This document shows positions 25,219-33,509 of a DNA stretch of 52,494 nt, one piece after another. The position numbers and the translations under genes were made by a program. The DNA is from Polyangium jinanense (GTDB lineage Bacteria > Myxococcota > Polyangia > Polyangiales > Polyangiaceae). Where the stretch lies: assembly GCF_028435365.1 (NCBI RefSeq), contig NZ_JAGTJJ010000068.1:1-52494 (forward strand), in the 5' to 3' direction. Under the pieces are notes generated by a model that was not told the DNA's origin, made no database searches, and was given only the letters and a program-made list of their open reading frames with translations. Position 1 is the first letter of the stretch; every line of letters begins with the position of its first letter.

Positions 25219-25564
25219 GATCCGGTTGGACGAGGCAGGGCGCGAAACGATTCTTCTCCGCGGGAACCCCGCTTGCCTCACGGCTCCAGGCACTTGCAGA
25301 CTCCCCCCGCGCCGCACCACGTCATGACGACCATGTCAGCGCAGCTTGTAGAGCGCCATCGTGGCCTCGCCGTCCCTGACTGTCCCGCAGGCCTTTGCAA
25401 TGGGCCGGCGCGGTCCAGCGGTCGTCCGGTGGCCACGCGCAACACGCGCGCAGCGCTGCTCGCTCTGTTACCTGAACGTATACGAAGAAAATTATAGTGA
25501 TTTGCTGACGGCGTATTTGCTGCTATCTTCGGCGCCTCAACCTGCTTACCACGAGGTGTCTCCA
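25219..25564. other. Intergenic region, AT-richer, probable promoter of the next lipoprotein
   Basis: Contains the most AT-rich stretch nearby (about 25483-25525, including AAAATTATAGTG). A possible sigma-70-like pair is TTGCTG at about 25502 with CTATCT about 17 nt downstream. No gene is seen. Confidence 0.4.
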
Positions 25565-26581
25565 ATGCGCTGTCTAGCTCTGCCCTTTCTTGCCATGAGC
25601 TTGGTCACTGTTGGTTGTGGCGGTGCCGATTCCCAGGAGCCATCGGAGCTGCTCGGGACCCAGCGAGCGTCGCTCACCGAGACCGACGTCGATGTGGCGC
25701 CGGAATGTCAGGGGATCATTGATTTCGTCAACGCGGCATCGTTCCAGACGCTGGACGCTTATTTGCCGAGCGACGTTGCATCGAACCTCGTGGAGTATCG
25801 CGCGGTTTCGCCCTTCGCGACGCTGGCGGACGTCTCCTCCGTTCCGCTCGTCGGGGCGGCTCGCCTCGAGCAGATTGAAGGCGGGGCGCGGAGCGAGGGG
25901 TATATCGGCTCGAGCTGCGTCGGAATCATCGACGAGCTGGCTGTCTCCGCTGACGACGCGGCCAGGATGGTTTCGCTGGTGAATACCGTCAGCTCCACGG
26001 AGTTGCACGATATCCTACCCTACGCGTGGAACGGCGCGACAAACCTTCTCAACCAGCGACCCTTCGCCACGGTCGAGAGCATTGCCGCCACGTCGGGGAT
26101 CAGCTCGGTGAGCCTGCGGAATATCCGGAACGCCGCAACGTTGAGCGATCCCCTCGAGGACCTGATCGCGGCGGTGAACGCGCTGCCGCAGCCTGATTTC
26201 GGCGCGAACATGGCCCGCCACTTCGACAGGTACGACCTCACGACGGGGTCGCATTACTATTCTCTCCATGGGTTGGAGTGTTTCGGGATCGATCCTGACT
26301 CCCTCCCCAATGGCGCGAGCATTCGAGCCAACCTAGCCGACGCTGCAGAGGTGCGCGCGGAGGTCGAGAGCACTGTCGATTATGCGAATCGATCGAATCA
26401 GCTCCCTGCGAGCGTCGTCTCGCAAGGGCTCGCGAACCTCGACGAGCGGATCGCAGGGCGCTCCTTCAAGGGCTGCTATTTCAGCTACTCGAATGATCCC
26501 TGGAGCGGGAACAACGTCGCGTTCTTCGTCGATACCGTTTCCGGCTTCAGCGTGCTGACGGAGACGTACTGGAGCGAATGA
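25565..26581 (+). CDS. Lipoprotein with two helix-hairpin-helix-like modules
   Basis: 338 residues, ATG preceded by GAGGTG. Lipobox TVGCGG (Cys near 18). The mature part has two ComEA-like helix-hairpin-helix repeats: FVNAASFQTLDAYLP ... SPFATLADVSSVPLVGAARL, and LVNTVSSTELHDILPYAW ... RPFATVESIAATSGISSVSL. A C-terminal domain of about 120 residues follows with an HYYSLHGLECFGID segment and a GCYFSYSNDPWS motif. HhH modules usually bind nucleic acid or act in DNA uptake. In a lipid-anchored exported protein they could bind extracellular DNA or be purely structural. No family assigned. Confidence 0.78.
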   Translation: MRCLALPFLAMSLVTVGCGGADSQEPSELLGTQRASLTETDVDVAPECQGIIDFVNAASFQTLDAYLPSDVASNLVEYRAVSPFATLADVSSVPLVGAARLEQIEGGARSEGYIGSSCVGIIDELAVSADDAARMVSLVNTVSSTELHDILPYAWNGATNLLNQRPFATVESIAATSGISSVSLRNIRNAATLSDPLEDLIAAVNALPQPDFGANMARHFDRYDLTTGSHYYSLHGLECFGIDPDSLPNGASIRANLADAAEVRAEVESTVDYANRSNQLPASVVSQGLANLDERIAGRSFKGCYFSYSNDPWSGNNVAFFVDTVSGFSVLTETYWSE

Positions 26582-26923
26582 GCCGGTTTGCTCCTTCCGC
26601 GGGCGCTCAGGGTAAATAACCCGCCACGTATCCCTGGCAGCCGCCACACCGGCAAGGCCCACAAGGCTCCTCAACAACGGTACACGAGCAGAGCCCGCTC
26701 CCGCTTCCGCGTCCGTGTCCGCTCCCGTTCACGCGTCCGTGTCCGCTCCCGTTCACGCTACCCCTCCCCAAAGTGGCTGGCACCTTGGGTCCCGGCTCGA
26801 CATGAGGAACGCTCCTGGATTGCCGACCCGCCTGTGGTACTGGCACGCGCCTCGCAAGGCGGCCGTCCCTCGTCTGGAGCATTTCCAAGAATTTCGGCAC
26901 ATAGAGAGAGATGGAGCGGCTTG
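26582..26923. other. Intergenic region with a 24-bp tandem duplication
   Basis: No gene. It contains a CCCGCTCCCGTTC-type low-complexity patch and two perfect 24-bp direct repeats. A ribosome site for the next gene lies at its right end. Confidence 0.5.
26708..26755. repeat. 24-bp unit duplicated in tandem
   Basis: Two identical copies at 26708-26731 and 26732-26755, each containing CGTCCGTGTCCGCTCCCG, with related CCGCTTCCGC sequence just before. This is a non-coding, simple-sequence-derived repeat. Confidence 0.85.
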
Positions 26924-28186
26924 ATGCGAACGGTTGGTTACGCATGGATTCCCTATTTCCTTATCTTGGCGACGGCCTGCTCCTCGCAGCCGAACCCGAG
27001 TGAAGGCTCCGGCGGCGAAGGCGGCTCCGGTAGCAGCAGCATCAGCGCCGGTGGGAGTGCTGGGGATGGCGGAAGCGGGGGAGGCAGCGGTGGCGCCGGA
27101 GGCGGCGGCGGCACTGGAGGCAGCGGCGGCGTTGCGTGCTCTGTCTCGACGACGGCGGTCCCGGGCGCGTCAGGCTTCCTTCGTTTGCCCGAGATGGTCC
27201 TTGGTGCCGATGGCTCCGGCGCGCTCGTTTACGTGGCCACCTCGAGCGGAGGAGGGAAGAACGGGACGCACTGGACCAAGCTCGGTCCAAAGGCGGCTCC
27301 CTCCGGTGCTTCGGTGCACATCGACGGTTTCGCCCGAGAGCTGGATGTCGCGGCGGCTCCGGGCGGCGGGGTCGTGCTCGCCACGACATCGATATATGGC
27401 GACACCACGCTTCACTGGATCGACGAAAACGGCGCGACGACGCGCACCGAGTCGATCCCGGATAGCTCTAATAGAAGGCGTCCCGCCGTCGCCGTGGCCA
27501 ACGGCATCACGTATCTCGCCTGGGTCATCGACGCCTTCTCCGTCGGCGCGGAGAGCGACGCACTCTGGATTGCCGGCTACGACGACAGCCAAATGGTGTT
27601 TGGACCGACCCAGGTCACGGTCGACTCGAAGGATATCCATGTTCATCTCGCCACGGTGGGCACGGACGTCTACCTCGCCATCGCAGGAACGAGCCTCGCC
27701 TGGTCGAAGCTCGACTCCACCGGGAACCTCGGACCGAGCGTGGTCGCACAGAGCGGTGAAGGGAAATTGACCAACACCGTCGCGGTCTCTCAAGGCCACC
27801 TGGCGTTTGGCTGGACGGACCTCAAGTCGTTCAGCCCGGTGACCACGAACGTCGAGCTGCGCGTGGCGGGGCTCGACGACGGCGCGGAGCTGGGCAAGCT
27901 CACCATCGATATCAACAACGAACGAGGTCCCGAGCTCGTCGGCACGGAGGCGGGCTTTTCGCTCGCGCTCGCGAGCGACGACCCCGAGGCGGGAGCCGTC
28001 CAGTACTTCGAGCTTTCGCCCACGCTCGCCGTGAATCGCAAGCTCAAGGTTGCCTCTTCCGCCCAAGGAATCGGGGACACCGCGGACAGCGCGGTCGGGC
28101 TGGCGATTGGTGAGGCCGGTACTTTCCTGGCTCACGGCGACAGCAACGGCGCCTTGTTCACGAGCGTCATTGCGTGCAGTCCGTAG
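26924..28186 (+). CDS. Lipoprotein with Gly-rich linker and beta-propeller-like domain
   Basis: 420 residues; the ATG at 26924 follows GGAG. Lipobox LATACSS (Cys near 20), then a Gly/Ser linker (about 25-70). The remaining 350 residues show repeated beta-strand pairs with GG/DG turns (FLRLPEMVLGADGSGALVYV, GGGVVLATTSIYGDTTLHWI, GITYLAWVIDAF, TDVYLAIAGTSLAW, GHLAFGWTDLKS), consistent with a propeller of unknown class. A single Cys near the end may pair with that after the linker. Function unknown; a surface or periplasmic lipoprotein by inference. Confidence 0.8.
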   Translation: MRTVGYAWIPYFLILATACSSQPNPSEGSGGEGGSGSSSISAGGSAGDGGSGGGSGGAGGGGGTGGSGGVACSVSTTAVPGASGFLRLPEMVLGADGSGALVYVATSSGGGKNGTHWTKLGPKAAPSGASVHIDGFARELDVAAAPGGGVVLATTSIYGDTTLHWIDENGATTRTESIPDSSNRRRPAVAVANGITYLAWVIDAFSVGAESDALWIAGYDDSQMVFGPTQVTVDSKDIHVHLATVGTDVYLAIAGTSLAWSKLDSTGNLGPSVVAQSGEGKLTNTVAVSQGHLAFGWTDLKSFSPVTTNVELRVAGLDDGAELGKLTIDINNERGPELVGTEAGFSLALASDDPEAGAVQYFELSPTLAVNRKLKVASSAQGIGDTADSAVGLAIGEAGTFLAHGDSNGALFTSVIACSP

Positions 28187-28495
28187 ACAATCCGGCTTGA
28201 ATCGTCGAAGCCTGAGCGCCGCCGAGCTGCGGCATCTCCCGGACCGACTACGTGCCCTGATCGATTTCATGATCGAGCATGTCGCTCCGGCGCCTCGTGG
28301 GCGTCCGTCATCCGCTCCCGCTCGTGCTTCCGCTGCTTGCCGCTGCTGCTGCTTGCCGAACGTGGTCCCCAATCCAGTTAACGAAAGTGAAGCGCCTGGA
28401 CGGATTGCCATGATGCAATCACGCTGCGCTTCGTCTACGGACCAGCGCCTGCCGTGCCTGGCAGATGGCGCATAATAAAGTGAAGGTTTGCTAAC
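28187..28495. other. Intergenic region upstream of the FG-GAP cluster
   Basis: Holds a probable LysR C-terminal remnant (28197-28301). Near the right end there is an AT-rich CATAATAAAGTG (about 28472-28483) that may be the -10 region for the cluster, and GAAGG as ribosome site. Confidence 0.45.
28197..28301 (+). pseudogene. Remnant of a LysR-type regulator C-terminus
   Basis: The frame reads LRHLPDRLRALIDFMIEHVAP, which resembles the last helix of LysR effector domains (pattern RHLxxRVRAFIDFLVE). No upstream LysR sequence is present, so only about 30 residues survive. Confidence 0.35.
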
Positions 28496-31072
28496 ATGAA
28501 CGTTGGACGACACAGCTTTGGGCCGATGCATGGACGCATTCTCGGTCCGGTCATGATCGCAATGCTTGCCGCTTGCAGCGCCGACACGACGCCTAGCGAG
28601 GGCGTGTCCGCGCCTGCGAGCGCCCCTGCGCAGGCGGCGCGGGGAGATTCGGCGCCGATGCCGAAAGACCTGCGCGCGGCGTACATCGCATCTGTGCAGC
28701 AGGAAGCCTCGGAGAGGTATGCTGCCGTGGCGCTCTCACCGGGGCTCTTGCGAGCAGAAAACGAGGCGCAACGATGGGTGACGACGCTCGACGACGCGGG
28801 CATTTCGCTTTCGCCGGACGACAGCGCGTGGACATTCGGAATGCGCGCAGCAGGGCTCGGGTGCGAGAGCCAGGTGACGGAGCTCGGCGCGGCGGAGCCC
28901 GCGGCGGAGGGCAATCGGGTTCGTTATGAGCACGACGGGTTGGAAGAATGGTACGTGAACGGACCGCTCGGGCTCGAGCAGGGATTCGTGCTTCGGGCGG
29001 CTCCCGCGTGCGCCGGAACGAAGGTCGTGGCCATCGAGCTTGGTGGGGATTTGCAGGCGGAGCTCGTGGACGAGGATGGCGACGGCCTTGGGGAGGCGCT
29101 TTCGCTGCGGGATGCAGAGGGGCGCGCGGCGCTCGGGTATACCGACCTGTATGTGAAGGACGCGTCAGGGAAAGCGCTACCTGCGTGGTTGTCGCTCGAT
29201 CAGGGGCGGGTCGTGATCCACGTGGATGACGCGGGGGCCGTGTATCCGGTGGAGATCGATCCGCTCATCGCGGTGCAGCAGGCGAAGCTGCTCGCAAACG
29301 ACGGGGCGACGGGCGATTCATTTGGCTATTCGGTGTCGCTCTCGGGGGATACGGCGCTCGTGGGGGCGTTTTCCGACGACGACAAGGGCATGAATTCCGG
29401 CGCGGCGTACGTGTTCGTACGGAGCTCGGGGGTTTGGACCCAGCAGGCAAAGCTCGTCCCGAGCGACGGGGCGGCGGGCGACTATTTCGGCCATTCGGTG
29501 TCGCTCTCGGGGGACACGGCCCTCGTGGGGGCGGATAGCGACGACGACAAGGGCGAAAATTCCGGCTCGGCCTACGTGTTCGTGCGCAGCTCTGGGGTTT
29601 GGACCCAGCAGGCCAAGCTGCTCGCGATGGATGGGGCAGCGGGTGACCTTTTCGGGCATTCGGTGTCGCTCTCGGGGGACACGGCGCTCGTGGGGGCGGA
29701 TTACGACGGCGACAAGGGCACGCAATCCGGCTCAGCCTACGTCTTCGTACGGAACGCTGGAGTCTGGACGCAGCAGGCCAAGCTCCTGGCGAACGACGGG
29801 TCATCGTTCGATAATTTCGGCTGCTCGGTGTCGCTCTCGGGGGACACAGCGCTCGTGGGGGCGTGGGGGGCTTCTGGGGGTTCGGCCTATGTGTTCGTGC
29901 AGAGCGGCGGCGCCTGGACCCAGCAGGCCAAGCTGATCGCGAACGACGGGTCATCGTTCAATCGTTTTGGCTGGTCGGTGGCGCTCGCAGGGGACACGGC
30001 CCTCGTGGGGGCGGTCTGGAACAACGACAACGGCACGGATTCCGGCGCGGCCTACGTGTTCGCGCGGAGCGCTGGCGCCTGGACCCAGCAGGCCAAGCTG
30101 CTCGCGAACGACGGGGCGAAGGACGACAATTTCGGCGTTTCGGTGGCGCTCGCGGGGGACACGGCGCTCGTCGGGGCGGTCTGGGACGACGACAAGGGCA
30201 CGGATTCCGGCTCGGTCTACGTGTTCGTGCAGAGCGGTGGCGTCTGGAATCAGCAGGCCAAGCTGCTCGCGAACGATGGGGCGGCGAACGACCATTTCGG
30301 CGCGTCGGTGTCGCTCTCGGGGGACACGGCGCTCGTGGGGGCGTCGAGTGACGACAACAAGGGATCGGCCTACATCTTCGTCCCGGTGGCGAGCCTGGGG
30401 AGTGCCTGCGCGACCGGAGCAGAATGCGCGAGCGGCTTCTGCGTGGACGGGGTCTGCTGCGACACGGCCTGCGGCGGCGGCGCGATGGGAGATTGCCAGG
30501 CGTGCAGCGTGGCGGCAGGCGCGGCGGTAGACGGGACGTGCGCGGTCCTCTCGGCAGGCACGGCTTGCCGCGCCTCGGCGGGCGCGTGTGATGTCGCCGA
30601 GAGCTGCGACGGTGCCGGGAACGAATGCCCGGCGGACGCGAAGGCCGCAGCGGGCACCGAATGCCGCGCCTCGGCGGGTGTGTGCGACGTGGCGGAGAGC
30701 TGCGACGGGCAAACCCTGGATTGCCCTGCGGATGGATTCGCAGCGGATGGAACACCCTGCGCGGCGGGCGTCTGCGAAGGCGGCGTGTGCATGGCCGGCG
30801 CGGGTGGCGCAGGCGGCGTAGGCGGCGCCGGTGGCGCAGGTGGCGCGGGCGGCATGGCCGGCGCGGGCGGCGCAGGCGGTATGGCAGGCGCGGGCGGCGC
30901 AGGCGGCGCAGGTGGTGGTATGGCCGGCGCGGGCGGCGCGGGCGGCGGAGAGCCCGCCGACGACAGCGGCTGCGGGTGCCGGACGGCGTCGCAGACGGGG
31001 AGCTCGCCAGTGCTTCCCACGCTGGCGCTCGGGTTCCTTCTCGCATGGCGGCGGCGCGTGCGGCGCGCCTGA
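28496..31072 (+). CDS. MYXO-CTERM surface protein with seven FG-GAP repeats (paralogue A)
   Basis: 858 residues. N-terminal lipobox-like MLAACSAD (Cys27). A conserved domain of about 230 residues precedes seven repeats of about 55 residues (pattern QQAKLLANDGAxxDxFGxSVSLSGDTALVGA ... GSAYVFV, read in pieces), most likely a seven-bladed propeller. A Cys-rich section (ECASGFCVDGVCCDTAC, then two CRASAGxCDVAExCDG units) leads into a Gly/Ala linker and the MYXO-CTERM tail (DDSGCGCRTASQ, hydrophobic LPTLALGFLLAW, RRRVRR). The tail is processed by a myxosortase and anchors proteins to the myxobacterial surface. First of three tandem paralogues; a perfect 13-bp hairpin follows. Confidence 0.92.
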   Translation: MNVGRHSFGPMHGRILGPVMIAMLAACSADTTPSEGVSAPASAPAQAARGDSAPMPKDLRAAYIASVQQEASERYAAVALSPGLLRAENEAQRWVTTLDDAGISLSPDDSAWTFGMRAAGLGCESQVTELGAAEPAAEGNRVRYEHDGLEEWYVNGPLGLEQGFVLRAAPACAGTKVVAIELGGDLQAELVDEDGDGLGEALSLRDAEGRAALGYTDLYVKDASGKALPAWLSLDQGRVVIHVDDAGAVYPVEIDPLIAVQQAKLLANDGATGDSFGYSVSLSGDTALVGAFSDDDKGMNSGAAYVFVRSSGVWTQQAKLVPSDGAAGDYFGHSVSLSGDTALVGADSDDDKGENSGSAYVFVRSSGVWTQQAKLLAMDGAAGDLFGHSVSLSGDTALVGADYDGDKGTQSGSAYVFVRNAGVWTQQAKLLANDGSSFDNFGCSVSLSGDTALVGAWGASGGSAYVFVQSGGAWTQQAKLIANDGSSFNRFGWSVALAGDTALVGAVWNNDNGTDSGAAYVFARSAGAWTQQAKLLANDGAKDDNFGVSVALAGDTALVGAVWDDDKGTDSGSVYVFVQSGGVWNQQAKLLANDGAANDHFGASVSLSGDTALVGASSDDNKGSAYIFVPVASLGSACATGAECASGFCVDGVCCDTACGGGAMGDCQACSVAAGAAVDGTCAVLSAGTACRASAGACDVAESCDGAGNECPADAKAAAGTECRASAGVCDVAESCDGQTLDCPADGFAADGTPCAAGVCEGGVCMAGAGGAGGVGGAGGAGGAGGMAGAGGAGGMAGAGGAGGAGGGMAGAGGAGGGEPADDSGCGCRTASQTGSSPVLPTLALGFLLAWRRRVRRA

Positions 31073-31082
31073 TGTCCTTCCG

Positions 31083-31124
31083 GCACGGGTGAGGCCGTTA
31101 CCGCTGCTGCTGCCTCACCCGTGC
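31083..31124 (+). terminator. Perfect 13-bp inverted repeat after paralogue A
   Basis: GCACGGGTGAGGC (31083-31095) pairs with GCCTCACCCGTGC (31112-31124) around a 16-nt loop. No T-tract follows, so it may be a Rho-assisted or attenuating hairpin or an mRNA-stability element. Confidence 0.6.
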
Positions 31125-31155
31125 GGCCCAAAGCACTCAAGAAAGGTTTATGACA

Positions 31156-33432
31156 ATGAACGATGAACGACAGCGCTTCTGGCCGATGCACGGACGCATT
31201 CTCGGTCCGGTCATGATCGCAATGCTTGCCGCTTGCAGCGCCGACACGACGCCTAGCGAGGGCGTGTCCACGCCTGCGAGCGTCCCTGCGCAGGCGGCGC
31301 GGGGAAATTCGGCGTCGATGCCCAAAGACCTGCGCGCGGCCTACATCGCGTCCGTGCAGCAGGAAGCCTCGGAGCGGTAGGCCGCGGTGGCGCTCTCGCC
31401 AGGGCTTTTACGCGCAGAGAACCACGCACAGAGGTTCGCGGCGACGCTCGACGGCGCGGGCATTTCGCTTTCACCGGATGACGGGGCGTGGACGCTCGGA
31501 ATGCGTGCGTCGGGGCTCGGGTGCGAGAGCCAGGTGACGGAGCTTGGCGCGGTGGAGCCCACGGCGGAGGGCAATCGGGTTCGTTATGAGCGCGACGGCC
31601 TGGAAGAATGGTACGTGAACGGACCGCTCGGGCTCGAGCAGGGGTTCGTGCTTCGGGCGGCTCCCGCGTGCACCGGGACGAAGGTCGTGGCTATCGAGCT
31701 CGGTGGGGATTTGCAGGCGGAGCTCGTGGACGAGGATGGAGACGGTCGCGGAGAGGCGCTTTCGCTCCGGGATGCGGAGGGGCGCGCGGCGCTCGGGTAT
31801 ACCGATCTGTATGTGAAGGACGCGACGGGCAAAGTGCTGCCTGCTTGGTTATCGCTCGATCGGGGGCAGGTCGTGATTCACGTGGATGACGCGGGGGCGG
31901 CGTATCCGGTGGAGATCGATCCGCTGATCGCGGTGCAGCAGGCGAAGCTCGTGGCAGCCGACGGGGTGGCGTATGATTTTTTCAGCTATTCGGTCGCGGT
32001 CTCGGGGGACACGGCGCTCGTTGGGGCGCACCTCGACGACGACAACGGCTTCAACTCCGGCTCGGTCTACGTCTTCGTGCGGAGCGGCGCGACGTGGACC
32101 CAGCAGGCGAAGCTTTCAGCGAACGACGGCACGATGAGCGATGGGTTCGGCAGCTCGGTGTCGCTGTCGGGGGACACGGCGCTCGTGGGGACGCCCGGCG
32201 ACAGCTCGGCCTACGTCTTCGTACGGAGCGGCGCGACGTGGACGCAGCAGGCGAAGCTCTCGGCGAATGACGGCGCGGTGGAGACCGGGTTCGGCTGGGC
32301 GGTTGCGCTCTCGGGGGACATGGCGCTCGTGGGGGCGATGGTGGACGACGACAATGGCATGTATGCCGGCTCGGCCTATGTCTTCGTGCGGAGCTCTGGA
32401 GCTTGGACCGAGCAGGCGAAGCTCTTGGCGAACGACGGGGCGGCGGGGGATCAGTTCGGTTATTCGGTGTCGCTCTCGGGGGACACGGCGCTCGTGGGGG
32501 CGCCTTACCACAACGGCAAATCTGGCACGGCCTATGTGTTCGGGCGGAGCGCTGGCGTCTGGACCGAGCAGGCCAAGCTCCAGGCGAGTGACGGAAAGCC
32601 GTTTGACCTATTCGGCACCTCTGTCGCGCTCTCGGGGGACACGGCGCTCCTGGGGGCGAGCGCCGCCACTTTCTCGGGCCTCGGCTCGGCCTACGTGTTC
32701 GTGCAGAGCGGAGGAGTCTGGACCGAGCAGGCGAAGCTCGTGGCGAACGACGGAGCGGCGGGCCACTGGTTCGGCCATTCGGTCGCGCTTTCGGGGGACA
32801 CGGCGCTCGTGGGTGCGCCGTACAGCAACAACAACAATGGGGCGGCCTACGTCTTCGTCCCGGTCGCGAGCCTGGGGAGTGCCTGCTTGACTGGCGCAGA
32901 GTGCGCGAGCGGGTTCTGCGTGGACGGGGTCTGCTGCGACACGGCATGCGGCGGCGGCGCCATGGGAGACTGCCAGGCGTGCAGCGCGGCGGCGGGCGCG
33001 GCGGTGGACGGGACGTGCGCGCCGCTCTCGGCGGGCACGGCTTGCCGTGCTTCGGCAGGCGTGTGCGACGTGGCCGAGACCTGCGACGGGCAAACCTTGG
33101 ATTGCCCTGCGGATGGATTCGCAGCGGATGGAACACCCTGCGCGGCGGGGGTCTGCGAAGGCGGCGCTTGCATCGACGGCACAGGCGGCGCAGGGGGCGC
33201 AGGCGGCGCAGGGGGCGCAGGCGGCGCAGGGGGCATGGGAGGCGCCGGTGGCGCAGGTGGCATGGCCGGAGCGGGCGGCGCAGGTGGCATGGCCGGAGCG
33301 GGCGGCGGAGAACCTGCCGATGACAGCGGTTGCGGGTGCCGGACGGCGTCGCAGACGGGGAGCTCGCCTGTGCTTCCGACGCTGGTGCTCGGGCTCCTTC
33401 TCGCATGGCGGCGGCGCGTGCGGCGCGTGTGA
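31156..33432 (+). pseudogene. FG-GAP/MYXO-CTERM paralogue B, interrupted by an in-frame TAG
   Basis: The start at 31156 is chosen by alignment with paralogues A and C (all begin MN). Codon 75 is TAG (31378-31380) where A and C have TAT (Tyr), a single-base change in an otherwise open 759-codon gene. The rest (from GTG 31387, 681 residues) keeps the N-terminal domain, six FG-GAP repeats, Cys-rich section, Gly/Ala linker and MYXO-CTERM (DDSGCGCRTASQ). Without the upstream part it has no signal peptide. Unless the stop is read through, the product is a 74-residue fragment. The intact downstream frame means the mutation is recent or a sequencing error. Confidence 0.85.
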
Positions 33433-33440
33433 TGTCCTTC

Positions 33441-33480
33441 CCGCACACGGCGAGCAGTTGCTGCTGCTCGCCGTGTGCGG
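33441..33480 (+). terminator. Perfect 17-bp inverted repeat after paralogue B
   Basis: CCGCACACGGCGAGCAG (33441-33457) pairs with its exact complement (33464-33480) around a 6-nt loop. It occupies the same place as the hairpin after paralogue A but has a different sequence, so the pairing, not the sequence, is conserved. Confidence 0.7.
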
Positions 33481-33509
33481 CCCAAAGCACTTGAGAAAGG
33501 GCTACGACA

